A DNA stretch of 64,000 bases from CADCTP01 sp963849885 (GTDB lineage: Bacteria > Actinomycetota > Actinomycetes > Mycobacteriales > CADCTP01). Made by a program: the position numbers and the translations under genes. The notes beneath the pieces are model-generated. The model saw nothing but the letters and a program-made list of their open reading frames with translations. It searched no databases and was not told the DNA's origin. Location: positions 248,001-312,000 of the forward strand of contig CAWKIV010000009.1 in the NCBI GenBank assembly GCA_963849885.1, in the 5' to 3' direction. Below, piece by piece: positions 41,645-52,198 of the stretch. Each line of letters opens with the position of its first letter. Position 1 is the first letter of the stretch.

Positions 41645-42985
41645 TCAGCCGGGTCGGGCGGCGCCGATGTAGCCGTCGTACCACATGCGGGAGATCTTCA
41701 CGACGTCGCCGGTCTGCGGCGCCTGCACGACGCGCCCGCCGCCGATGTAGATGGCGACGTGGTGGATCGTGCCGGGATCGCTCGTGTTGTACGCCCAGAA
41801 GACGAGGTCGCCCGGGCGCAGGTCGGACGTGGAGATCCGGCGACCGGAGTTGTACTGGTAGCCCGAGTAGTGCGGCAGGTAGACCCCGACCTGCGCCCAG
41901 GCCCACAGCGCCAGCCCGGAGCAGTCGAAGCCGACCGGTCCGCCGGTGCCCCAGGTCGGGCCGGAGTAGTTGCCGCCGCCCCAGGAGTACGGCGTGCCGA
42001 GCCAGCGCAGCGCGAGGTCGGCCACCTGCTGGCCCTTGGCCGCGGACGAGCCGCCGGTCCAGCGCGGGGTGCTGCGCCGCGACGACCGGGAGCCGCTCGA
42101 CGAGGACGACGCGGACGACGCGGACGACGCGGAGGAGCGGCGCTCGGCGGCGGCCGCCGCGGCGGCCCGGGCCGCGGCCTCGGCGCGCAGCCGCCGCTGC
42201 CGGGCCGCCTCCCGCGCCGCCGCGATCTCCTGCGCCCGCTTCCACGCCTTGTAGCGGGCGCGCTCCGCGTACAGCCCGTTGAGCCGGATCCGGGCCGCCT
42301 CGAGCTGGGTGGCGAGCGAGGCCTTCTGCCGCTGCAGCGTGCCCAGCCGGCTGCGCGCGTCGGCGACCTCCCGGGCCGCCTCGATCCGCAGCCGCTCGGC
42401 CCGCTCGGTGGCGGCCTGCTGCTCGGCCAGCAGCCGGCGCGCGGTGGACTCCGTGTTGGCCCGGCGCACGGTGGCCCGGTCCAGCTGGCCGAGCACGTCG
42501 AGCTTGCGCCGGCCGGCGTAGTCGAGCAGGTCGGCCCGCTGGAGCAGGTCGGTCGGGCTGCCCGCGTCGAGCAGCGCGGCGGTGGCCGAGCCGACGGTGC
42601 TGCCCTGCATGTAGCTGCCCCGGGCGAACTTGCCGAAGTCGGTGTGCGCCTTCTCCACCGCCGCCGCGGCCTTGCGCACCTCGCTGCGGGCCTGCTTGGC
42701 CCGGCTGGTGGCCACGCCCAGGTCGACGACGGCCTTGTTGTACCGCTCGACCGCGAGCTCGGCCTTGTCCTGGGCCCGCCGCATCTCGCCGTCCGCGCGG
42801 GCGACCAGCCCGGTCAGCCGGCCCACCTCGGCGGCCTTCTGGTTGCGCTCACGCTGGGCCGCGGTGATCTCCCCGGCCCCCGGGTTGCGCGGCCGGGCCG
42901 TCGCCTCCCCGGGCGCGAGGCCCACCGCCAGGGCGGCGGTCACCATGACCACCGCCGTCCTGCTCCAGCCCCCCGCAACCCGCAC
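41645..42985 (-). CDS. Secreted RipA-like NlpC/P60 peptidoglycan endopeptidase
   Basis: The 446-residue protein has a signal peptide (1-30). A long coiled coil follows at about 45-290 (TAAQRERNQKAAEVGRL..., rich in Ala/Arg/Glu), then a Ser-rich linker and a C-terminal NlpC/P60 domain (residues 325-446). Catalytic Cys is in GFDCSGL, the first His in IHHVAIYIGGG, with the third polar residue further on. It should cut the D-iso-Glu-mDAP bond of stem peptides during cell separation. The coiled coil probably blocks or positions the catalytic site, as in RipA/RipC. GTG 42985 has GAGAGGGG upstream. An MtrA-type repeat lies 84 bp upstream. Confidence 0.92.
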   Translation of the reverse strand: MRVAGGWSRTAVVMVTAALAVGLAPGEATARPRNPGAGEITAAQRERNQKAAEVGRLTGLVARADGEMRRAQDKAELAVERYNKAVVDLGVATSRAKQARSEVRKAAAAVEKAHTDFGKFARGSYMQGSTVGSATAALLDAGSPTDLLQRADLLDYAGRRKLDVLGQLDRATVRRANTESTARRLLAEQQAATERAERLRIEAAREVADARSRLGTLQRQKASLATQLEAARIRLNGLYAERARYKAWKRAQEIAAAREAARQRRLRAEAAARAAAAAAAERRSSASSASSASSSSSGSRSSRRSTPRWTGGSSAAKGQQVADLALRWLGTPYSWGGGNYSGPTWGTGGPVGFDCSGLALWAWAQVGVYLPHYSGYQYNSGRRISTSDLRPGDLVFWAYNTSDPGTIHHVAIYIGGGRVVQAPQTGDVVKISRMWYDGYIGAARPG

Positions 42986-43068
42986 GGCTGCCCCTCTCGC
43001 GGCCCATGACGGCGCACAGCCTGCCACGCCTGCCCCACCTGCGCCAGATGCAACAGGACTTTGCTCCA

Positions 43069-43083
43069 GTCACAGCAGTCACA
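43069..43083. promoter_or_regulatory. MtrA-type binding site (GTCACA direct repeat)
   Basis: GTCACA occurs at 43069-43074 and 43078-43083, an exact 9-bp-period direct repeat joined by GCA. This matches the mycobacterial MtrA box, two GTCACA-like halves with a GCG-like joint. In mycobacteria MtrA controls ripA and rpfB. The site is 84 bp upstream of the RipA-like gene's start. Confidence 0.65.
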
Positions 43084-43126
43084 CGGATGCCGATAGTCGG
43101 ACAAAGGGTCGAGCGGGGGTCAGGGG

Positions 43127-44017
43127 TCAGCCGGCGAGCCGGTCGAGCAGCTCCGGCAGCACCTGGCCGAGCGGCGCGTCCACGGTGACCGCCGCGTACG
43201 GGTCGCCGCGGGTGGCGCCCTGGTTGACGATCGCCACCGGGATGCCGAGCTTCGCCGCCCGGAGCACGAACCGGTGCCCGGACATGACGGTCAGCGAGGA
43301 GCCGAGGACCAGCAGCGCCGACGCCCGCTCCACCAGCTCGTAGCCGCGCCGGACCCGGTCCGGCGGCACCGTCTCGCCGAAGAACACCACGTCCGGCTTC
43401 AGCGTGCCGGCGCAGCCGGCGCAGCCCACCGGGACGAAGCCGGCCAGCTCCTCGTCCGGCAGGTCGACGTCGCCGTCCGGGTTGACCGCGGTCACCCGGG
43501 CCTGCCAGCCCGCGTTCGCGCCGGCCAGCCGGGCGGCCAGCTCCGCCCGCGGGCTCAGCGCGGCGCAGTCCAGGCAGACCACCCGGTCCAGCCGGCCGTG
43601 CAGGTCGAGCACGCCGGCGGCGCCGCCGGCCTGGTGCAGGCCGTCCACGTTCTGGGTCACGATGCCGGCGAGCAGCCCGCGCCGCTCCAGCTCGGCGACC
43701 GCCCGGTGCCCGGCGTTGGGCCGGGCCCGGTCGATCAGCCCCCAGCCGAGGTGGCTGCGGGCCCAGTAGCGGCGGCGGGCGGCCGGGTCGCCGGTGAAGG
43801 TCCGGTACGTCATCGGGGACGCCCGCCGGGCGGTCCCGGTCGGCCCGCGGTAGTCCGGGATCCCGGACTCGGTGGAGATGCCGGCGCCGGAGAGCACCAC
43901 CACCCCGCCGGCGCCGACCAGCGCGGCCAGCGCGGCCCGGGCGGCGGCGGCCTCGGCCGGCCCCGGCACCGGGCGGGCGGCGGCGACCGCGGTCGCCCGC
44001 GCCACCAGCGTCTCCAC
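43127..44017 (-). CDS. Sir2-family NAD-dependent protein deacylase
   Basis: The 296-residue protein has the NAD motif SGAGISTESGIPDYRGP, the catalytic TQNVDGLHQAGG with DLHGRL, a zinc site with CLDC and CAGC, and KPDVVFFGE followed by LVLGSSLTVMSG. This fits a bacterial class II/III-like sirtuin that removes acyl groups from lysines. GTG 44017 lies 6 nt after TACGGT on the minus strand, a leaderless arrangement. It diverges from aconitase across a 321-bp region with the box array. Confidence 0.92.
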   Translation of the reverse strand: METLVARATAVAAARPVPGPAEAAAARAALAALVGAGGVVVLSGAGISTESGIPDYRGPTGTARRASPMTYRTFTGDPAARRRYWARSHLGWGLIDRARPNAGHRAVAELERRGLLAGIVTQNVDGLHQAGGAAGVLDLHGRLDRVVCLDCAALSPRAELAARLAGANAGWQARVTAVNPDGDVDLPDEELAGFVPVGCAGCAGTLKPDVVFFGETVPPDRVRRGYELVERASALLVLGSSLTVMSGHRFVLRAAKLGIPVAIVNQGATRGDPYAAVTVDAPLGQVLPELLDRLAG

Positions 44018-44338
44018 CCGACGACCGTACGTCGACCCCCCACCCCCCGCACGGCCACTGCCACCCGACCGCCACGCCGCCCGGCCGCCCAGTCGCCGCC
44101 CGGCCGCCACGGTCGCGCGCCGAGTGACGCCGCCAGCCGACCAGTGACGCCGCCAGCGGCCGAGTGACGCCGCAGCAGCCGTCACTCGGCAGGCGGCAGC
44201 CGTCACCCGCGGACCGGCGGCACCGTCACTGGTGGACCGCCACCGCCCGCGAGGGCGGCGCCCTCGGCCGTGGGTGGGGTCCCGTGGGGGTGCTGCCCGG
44301 CGGGGGGCGGGGTGCCGGCGAGTGGGAGGATGGGGACC
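44018..44338. other. 321-bp divergent intergenic region: C-rich half, box array, G-rich half
   Basis: No gene is supported. The sir2 side is C-rich, the centre carries box array B and the acnA side is G-rich with several G runs (44269-44330). A -10 for sir2 (TACGGT, 44029 down to 44024) is at the left edge and the acnA ribosome site at the right. The layout copies that of 23461-23846. Confidence 0.75.
44121..44232. repeat. Phased box array B: CGAGTGACGCC, three direct then three inverted copies
   Basis: Direct copies start at 44121 (CGAGTGACGCC), 44141 (CCAGTGACGCC) and 44161 (CGAGTGACGCC), exactly 20 bp apart. Inverted copies are GCCGTCACTCG (44178-44188), GCCGTCACCCG (44199-44209) and ACCGTCACTGG (44222-44232), 21 and 23 bp apart. 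The core RGTGACGSC is the same as array A with T for C at one position. Confidence 0.78.
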
Positions 44339-47116
<2,778 letters not shown>

Positions 47117-47192
47117 GCCGCCGGGGTCACTCGGCGCCGGAGGGTGCCGGCACGGCGGTGACCACGTGCGACCGGGTCGGGGTGATCGCGGC

Positions 47193-47503
47193 TCACCGGA
47201 CCTCGACGACCTCGCCGCGCAGGCCACCGACGGCCGCGACGACCTCGTCGATCTCCGCCGGGCGGACGCCGTGCTCGCGCAGCGACTCGACCAGGTGGGT
47301 GGCCACCCGGTCGAAGGCGTCGTCGTCGATGCCCCGGCCGGCGTGCGCCACGACCATCTCCCGGCCGTCGTAGTCGGCCGGCCCGCCGGCGACCTGGCTG
47401 ATGAACAGGGCCTGGTGCCGGCGCAGCCGGCCAGGTCGACACCCGCGAAGAAGGGCCGCAGCACGGGGTCGACGAGCACCAGCTCGTAGAAAGGGCGGTA
47501 CCG
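47193..47503 (-). pseudogene. Truncated haemoglobin (group I-like) remnant, frameshifted and lacking its N-terminus
   Basis: On the minus strand, after the helicase stop, one frame reads FYELVLVDPVLRPFFAGVDLAG. Another frame continues with RRHQALFISQVAGGPADYDGREMVVAHAGRGI and ends VVAAVGGLRGEVVEVR. Adding one base near 47425-47427 joins them. This matches group I truncated globins from helix B to H, with the proximal His in AHAGRGI. The usual first 18 or so residues (helix A, with the Gly-Gly motif) are missing, because the helicase stop (47504-47506) is in the same frame just upstream. No start codon is suitable. Deletion at the junction with the helicase gene, or errors, could explain this. 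Confidence 0.7.
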
Positions 47504-49012
47504 CTAGGCCGCGGTCGCGCCCTGGTCGCGGCGCCGGCGGCCCGGCCCGCGGCGCGGGCGCCGGCCGGACCCGGCGCGGGACGCCGGCGGCGCGGCCGGC
47601 TCCTCCCGGACCACGATCGGCTCGCCGGACCGGCCGAGTGCGGTCACCGCCTGGTGCCCGGGGGCGACCGGGGTCGAGCCGACCGCGATGCCGGCCCGCT
47701 CCTGCACCCGGGCGGCGTCCCGGACCTGCTCGGGCAGCAGCAGCGACAGCACCGTGCCGCGGGCGCCGGCCCGGGCGGTCCGCCCGGAGCGGTGCAGGTA
47801 GTCCTTGTGGTCGGCGGGCGGGTCGTAGTGCACGACCAGGTCCACGTCGTCCACGTGGATCCCGCGGGCGGCCACGTCGGTGGCCACCAGCACCCGGGCC
47901 CGGCCGGCGGCGAACGCGTCCAGCGCCCGCTGCCGGGCGTTCTGCGCGAGGTTGCCGTGCAGCGCGCCGGCGACCACGCCGGACCGGCTCAGCTGCCGGG
48001 CCAGCCGGTCGGCGCCGTGCTTGGTCCGGACGAAGACCAGCGTCCGGCCCGGCCGGGCCGCGATCTCGGCGGTGACCGCGACCTTGTCCTCGTGCCGCAC
48101 GGTGAAGGCGAGGTGGTCCATGGTGGCCACCGGCGCCGCCGCCGGGGCGACCGCGATCGGCACCGGGTCGGTCAGGTACGCCCGGGCCAGCCGGTCCACG
48201 CCGCGGTCCAGGGTGGCGGAGAAGAGCAGCCGCTGCCCGCCGGCCCGGGTGAGGTCGAGGATCCGGGTGACGTCGGGCAGGAAGCCGAGGTCGGCCATGT
48301 GGTCGGCCTCGTCGATCGCGGTGACCTCGACCTCGGCGAGCGAGCACTCGCCCTGCCGGATCAGGTCGAGCAGCCGGCCCGGGGTGGCGACCAGCAGGTC
48401 GACGCCGCGGCGCAGCGCGGCGACCTGGCGGCCGATCGGCGCCCCGCCGAAGACGGCGAGCACCCGCACGCCGGCCGGCTGGCCGAGCGGCGCCAGCGCG
48501 GCGTGCACCTGGCCGGCCAGCTCGCGGGTGGGCACCAGCACCAGCCCGCCGGGCGCGCCGGCCGGGCGCCGGCCCGCGCCGGCGGTCAGCCGGGCCAGCA
48601 TCGGCAGCCCGAAGGCGAGCGTCTTGCCGGAGCCGGTCTCGGCGCGGCCGAGCACGTCCCGGCCGGCGAGCGCGTCCGGCAGCGTCCGGGCCTGGATCGG
48701 GAACGGGTGGGTGATGCCGGCCCGCTGCAGCGCGGTGTGCAGGTGCTGCGGCAGCTTGAGCGCGGCGAAGTCGGCCGGGCCGGCCGGGGCGTCCAGCGAG
48801 GCGGTCAGCGCGAGCTCCAGCTCGCTCACCGCCTCCGGCCGCGGCGGGCGCGGGCGGGCCGGGCGCGCGGACCGGGACCGCTCGGCGCGGGCCGGCGAGG
48901 ACGGGGCGTGCGCCGACTGGCCACGCGAGAACTGGGCCCGCGGCGACTGGCCGTAGGCGGCCTGGGCGTGCGGGGACTGAGCCGTCCGGGGACGGCGGGC
49001 AGAACGGGACAA
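47504..49012 (-). CDS. DEAD-box RNA helicase
   Basis: The 502-residue helicase has an Arg/Ser/Ala/Gln-rich N-terminus (1-70). The motifs are Q (FPIQARTLPDAL), I AETGSGKT, Ia PTRELAGQ, Ib TPGRLLDL, II written IDEADHM, III SATLD, V DVAARGI and VI HRSGRTARAG. The second motif II residue is IDEAD rather than VLDEAD, and the D-E-A-D core is intact. The C-terminus is Arg/Gly-rich, probably RNA-binding. TTG 49012 is chosen with a GGAG site 9 nt upstream; the frame remains open to 49546 through mrpG, which is a shadow. It likely remodels RNA or ribosomes. Confidence 0.88.
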   Translation of the reverse strand: MSRSARRPRTAQSPHAQAAYGQSPRAQFSRGQSAHAPSSPARAERSRSARPARPRPPRPEAVSELELALTASLDAPAGPADFAALKLPQHLHTALQRAGITHPFPIQARTLPDALAGRDVLGRAETGSGKTLAFGLPMLARLTAGAGRRPAGAPGGLVLVPTRELAGQVHAALAPLGQPAGVRVLAVFGGAPIGRQVAALRRGVDLLVATPGRLLDLIRQGECSLAEVEVTAIDEADHMADLGFLPDVTRILDLTRAGGQRLLFSATLDRGVDRLARAYLTDPVPIAVAPAAAPVATMDHLAFTVRHEDKVAVTAEIAARPGRTLVFVRTKHGADRLARQLSRSGVVAGALHGNLAQNARQRALDAFAAGRARVLVATDVAARGIHVDDVDLVVHYDPPADHKDYLHRSGRTARAGARGTVLSLLLPEQVRDAARVQERAGIAVGSTPVAPGHQAVTALGRSGEPIVVREEPAAPPASRAGSGRRPRRGPGRRRRDQGATAA

Positions 49013-49122
49013 GCGGGAACACTCCAGCGGCGGTCGGTGGCCGCTTCCGAGCGTCTCGTGCGCTTGGCGGCCCGGCGGGCAGCTCGCCCGCGGAGAGCGG
49101 CGGACAGGACCCGCCGACCTGA

Positions 49123-49500
49123 TCAGCGTACCGGACGCGGCTCGCCGCCGTCGGCGGGCGGCTCCCCCGCCGCGCCGGGCGGGACCAGCGCGCCGCTCTC
49201 GTCCACCGCGCCGGGCGTCCGCATCGGCTCCCGGCGGTGGTACGCGGCCTGCCCGATCGCGTGCGCGGCGACCGGCGTGGTCAGCGCGAGCATCACCACG
49301 ATGAGCACCACCCGGGCGATCGACTGCCCGTCCCCGCCCAGCGCGGTGGCCACCAGCAGCGCGGACACGCCGAGGAAGGCGGCCTTGCTGGACGCGTGCA
49401 GCTGCGTGTAGACGTCCGGGAAGCGCACCGCCCCGTACACGCCGAGGGTCATCACGACCAGGCCGAGCAGCACCAGCCCGTCCACCAGCCAGGCGGTCAC
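49123..49500 (-). CDS. mrpG: Na+/H+ antiporter subunit MrpG
   Basis: The 125-residue protein has three membrane helices and the MnhG core LVVMTLGVYGAVRFPDVYTQLHASSKAAFLGV, followed by LTTPVAAHAIGQAAY. The C-terminus is a Pro/Gly tail. It is the last gene of the seven-gene mrp operon. GTG 49500 overlaps the mrpF stop. Confidence 0.93.
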   Translation of the reverse strand: MTAWLVDGLVLLGLVVMTLGVYGAVRFPDVYTQLHASSKAAFLGVSALLVATALGGDGQSIARVVLIVVMLALTTPVAAHAIGQAAYHRREPMRTPGAVDESGALVPPGAAGEPPADGGEPRPVR

Positions 49501-49796
49501 GGCCCGGCCTCCGGCCGCTCCGGCTGCTCGAACGGCCGCCGGTCACCCAGGTAGCGCCCGGCCGCGAGGGTGGACACGAACGCGAGCACGGCCAGCGCGA
49601 GCGCCGCGTCCAGCGCGTACGACTGGCCGTCCCGGGCCGCGACCAGGGCGAGCAGTCCGACCAGCACGAGCACGCCGACGTCGGTGGCGACCAGCCGCTC
49701 GTACGCGGTGCGGGCGCGGGCGACCGACACCACGATCACCAGCAGCTGGACGGCCAGCCAGCTGACGCCGACGACGAACACCACCTCGTGCCTCAC
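49497..49796 (-). CDS. mrpF: Na+/H+ antiporter subunit MrpF
   Basis: The 99-residue protein has three helices with the MnhF/PhaF core (TAYERLVATDVGVLVLVGLLALVA, then SYALDAALALAVLAFVSTLAAGRYL). GTG 49796 overlaps the mrpE stop and its end overlaps mrpG, so subunits E, F and G are translationally coupled. Confidence 0.93.
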   Translation of the reverse strand: MRHEVVFVVGVSWLAVQLLVIVVSVARARTAYERLVATDVGVLVLVGLLALVAARDGQSYALDAALALAVLAFVSTLAAGRYLGDRRPFEQPERPEAGP

Positions 49797-50281
49797 GGCC
49801 ACACCCTCCGCTGGTGACGCTGGTAGGAGCGCTCGATCCGGGCCCGTACCGAGTCCGGGTCGCGGGCGTCGACGACGTGGAAGAGCATCACCCGGCGCTC
49901 CCGGTCGACCTCGAGCAGCAGAGAGCCCGGCGACAGGCCGACCAGCAGCCCGGTCACCGCGACGCCGAGCGGCGACCGGTCCCCGATCGGCACCAGCACG
50001 ATGCCGGGCGTGTCGAGCGGGCGCAGGTGCAGCACCCGCAGCCCGACGTCCCAGGTGCCCTGGGCGACCTCGACCAGCACCGAGCCGACCAGCCCGGGCA
50101 GCGCGGCCAGCCGGGGCAGCAGCGGGCCGCCGGGGCCGGCCGGGGCGCCCAGCCGGCCCCGGAGCGCGACGGTGAGGACGACCGCGAGCAGCAGCCCGGC
50201 GGCCACGTCCCACGGCTCGACGCTGCCGAGCACCAGCAGGTACGTCGCGGTGAGCAGGATCACAGCGACCACCCGGCTCAT
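49793..50281 (-). CDS. mrpE: Na+/H+ antiporter subunit MrpE
   Basis: The 162-residue protein has two N-terminal helices and a conserved cytoplasmic domain with GIVLVPIGDRSPLGVAVTGLLVGLSPGSLLLEVD, the MnhE signature. ATG 50281 is confirmed by an ATGA overlap with the 32-codon ORF before it. That ORF appears to be an aborted copy of the mrpE beginning. Confidence 0.93.
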   Translation of the reverse strand: MSRVVAVILLTATYLLVLGSVEPWDVAAGLLLAVVLTVALRGRLGAPAGPGGPLLPRLAALPGLVGSVLVEVAQGTWDVGLRVLHLRPLDTPGIVLVPIGDRSPLGVAVTGLLVGLSPGSLLLEVDRERRVMLFHVVDARDPDSVRARIERSYQRHQRRVWP

Positions 50282-50376
50282 CGCGCCACCCCCGCTCGCA
50301 CCGGCAAGGCCGCCGCGGTGAGCAGGATCACAGCGACCAGCCGGCTCACGCGCCACCCTCGCGGCACCCGGCTCAT
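50278..50376 (-). CDS. 32-codon ORF: aborted duplicate of the mrpE start
   Basis: ATG 50376 overlaps the mrpD stop (ATGA), and its TGA overlaps the mrpE ATG. The peptide contains SRLVAVILLTA, nearly the same as the mrpE beginning SRVVAVILLTA, inside unrelated flanks. At DNA level GTGAGCAGGATCACAGCGACC is present in both places, and ACCCGGCTCATCGCGCCACC recurs at both starts. It keeps translational coupling between mrpD and mrpE intact. Confidence 0.6.
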   Translation of the reverse strand: MSRVPRGWRVSRLVAVILLTAAALPVRAGVAR

Positions 50377-51749
50377 CGCGCCACCCCCGCCAGCACGTCG
50401 CCGGCCTGCTCGCTGAGCGCGAGCAGCGGCTCCGGCCACAGCCCGAGCAGCAGCACGGCGGCCGCCAGCACCGCGACCACCGCGCGGGCCGCGGCCGGCG
50501 ACGGCCGCTGCTCCGGCTGCGGCCGCCAGTAGACGTGCTGGTAGATCTGGAACAGGTAGACGAAGGTCAGCGCGCCGCCGACGAAGAGCAGGACCACGGT
50601 GGCCGCGCTGCCGGCCTCGATCCCGGCCTCGAAGAGCGCCGCCTTGCCGAAGAAGCCGGCCGCCGGCGGCACCCCGGCCACGCTGAACGCGCCGACCGCG
50701 AACGCCGCGCCGACCAGCGGCCCGCGCAGGTCCACGGCGAGGAAGAGCAGTGCCTTGCCCAGCGCGTTCACCACCGTGAAGAGCACCGCCGCGGCGAACG
50801 CCACCGGCCCGCCGACGCCGAGCGCGACCAGCACGTAGCCGGCGTGCCCGATGGCCGAGTAGGCCAGCACCTCCCGGGCGTCCCGCCGCCCGATCGCCTG
50901 CACCGCGCCGTAGCTGATGCTGACCGTCCCGATCGCGATCAGCACCCCGCCGGCGTACGACAGCTCCCGGGACAGCAGGCCGGCCTCGAAGCGGAGCAGC
51001 CCGTACGCGCCGATGTTGGCCAGCGCACCGGCCAGCACCGCGGCCACCGCCGGCGGGGCGCCGGCGTACACGCCGGGCAGCCAGAAGTGGAACGGGAACA
51101 GCCCCAGCTTGACCCCGAACGCGACGAAGAAGAGCACCGCGACGACGACCGCGGTGTTCGGGTCGATCTGCGCCGCCCGGGCCGCCACCGCGTCCATCTC
51201 CAGCGTGCCGACGGCGCGGTAGAGGGTGGCCACGGCGACCAGGAAGAGCACCGAGCCGAGCAGGTTCACCACCGCGAAGATCAGCGCCGAGCCGATCGAG
51301 CGGCGCTGCCCCCCGACCGCGGCCAGCGCGTACGCGGAGATCATCGCCAGCTCGAAGAAGACGTAGAAGTTGAAGACGTCGCCGGTGAGGAACAGCCCGG
51401 TCAGCCCGACGCCGAGGAAGAGCATCAGCGCCGGGAACAGCCGGGACGCGATGCCGTAGAGGGTGCCGTGCACCTGGGCGGCGAGCAGCACCGCGACCGA
51501 GACCAGCGCGAGCACCACGCCGAGCGCGTCGGCGCGCAGCCGGATGCCGACGTCGGCCGGCCAGCCGCCGGCGACCAGCTCGACCGGCCCGTCCGCGGCG
51601 ACCCGGGCGGCGAGCGCGCCGAGCAGCGCGAGCGCGCCGGCCAGCACCGCCGCGGCGGCCCAGCCGACCGCCCGCCGGCGGCCGTCGAGCAGCACGGCGA
51701 CCGCAGCCGCCGGCCACAGCAACACCAGCGGCGCCACCAGCAAGCTCAC
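50373..51749 (-). CDS. mrpD: Na+/H+ antiporter subunit MrpD
   Basis: The 458-residue protein is homologous to complex I NuoN/NuoM and has about 14 helices. Key charged positions of the family are visible: the Glu in FNFYVFFELAMISAYAL, the Lys in GVKLGLFPFHFWLPGVYAGAP, and a later Lys in GKALLFLAVD. It forms one of the two proton-path subunits of the Mrp complex. GTG 51749 overlaps the mrpC end. Confidence 0.95.
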   Translation of the reverse strand: MSLLVAPLVLLWPAAAVAVLLDGRRRAVGWAAAAVLAGALALLGALAARVAADGPVELVAGGWPADVGIRLRADALGVVLALVSVAVLLAAQVHGTLYGIASRLFPALMLFLGVGLTGLFLTGDVFNFYVFFELAMISAYALAAVGGQRRSIGSALIFAVVNLLGSVLFLVAVATLYRAVGTLEMDAVAARAAQIDPNTAVVVAVLFFVAFGVKLGLFPFHFWLPGVYAGAPPAVAAVLAGALANIGAYGLLRFEAGLLSRELSYAGGVLIAIGTVSISYGAVQAIGRRDAREVLAYSAIGHAGYVLVALGVGGPVAFAAAVLFTVVNALGKALLFLAVDLRGPLVGAAFAVGAFSVAGVPPAAGFFGKAALFEAGIEAGSAATVVLLFVGGALTFVYLFQIYQHVYWRPQPEQRPSPAAARAVVAVLAAAVLLLGLWPEPLLALSEQAGDVLAGVAR

Positions 51750-52198
51750 CGCCGCACCCCCGCACTGCCCGGCGACTCGCTCCGGGGCGGCTCGGGGACC
51801 TCGTCCGGCACCACGGCCTGGTCCCGCTCCACCGCGATGCCCCGCTCCAGCTCCTCCTCGGCCGCCCGCTCCCGGCGGGACAGGTCGTCCAGGTCGACGC
51901 TGCGGTGGGTGGCGTAGACCCGGTACGCCAGCGCCAGCAGCAGCGCGGTGACCGCGAAGCCGATGATCAGCGCGGTGAGCGTCATCGCCTGGGTGAGCGG
52001 GTCGGCGACCGGCTCGCCGGGGTCCCCGGGCAGGATCGGCGCCTGCCCGCGGCGCAGCCCGGACGCCATCACGGTCAGGCTGGCCGCGTTGGAGATCAGC
52101 GCCAGCCCGACCACCACCCGGAACAGGTCGGCCTTGAGCAGCAGGGTGGCGCCGCTGCCGAAGAGCACCGCGACCACGAGGGCGAGGAAGAGGTTCAC
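51746..52198 (-). CDS. mrpC: Na+/H+ antiporter subunit MrpC
   Basis: The 150-residue NuoK-like protein has three helices (LFLALVVAVLFGSGATLLLK; VVVGLALISNAASLTVMASG; AMTLTALIIGFAVTALLLALAYRVY) with DPLTQAMTLTALIIG, the MnhC signature. A charged tail of about 45 residues follows. GTG 52198 overlaps the mrpB stop. Confidence 0.95.
   Translation of the reverse strand: MNLFLALVVAVLFGSGATLLLKADLFRVVVGLALISNAASLTVMASGLRRGQAPILPGDPGEPVADPLTQAMTLTALIIGFAVTALLLALAYRVYATHRSVDLDDLSRRERAAEEELERGIAVERDQAVVPDEVPEPPRSESPGSAGVRR

Noticed and set aside
42986..43126. c-di-AMP (ydaO-type) riboswitch before the NlpC/P60 gene
   Set aside because: Such riboswitches precede wall hydrolases in some actinobacteria, but the 141-bp gap shows no matching conserved core.
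47504..49546. Longer helicase starting at 49546
   Set aside because: The extension runs antiparallel to nothing but over mrpG on the same strand in another frame, and it has no helicase homology. TTG 49012 has a ribosome site.
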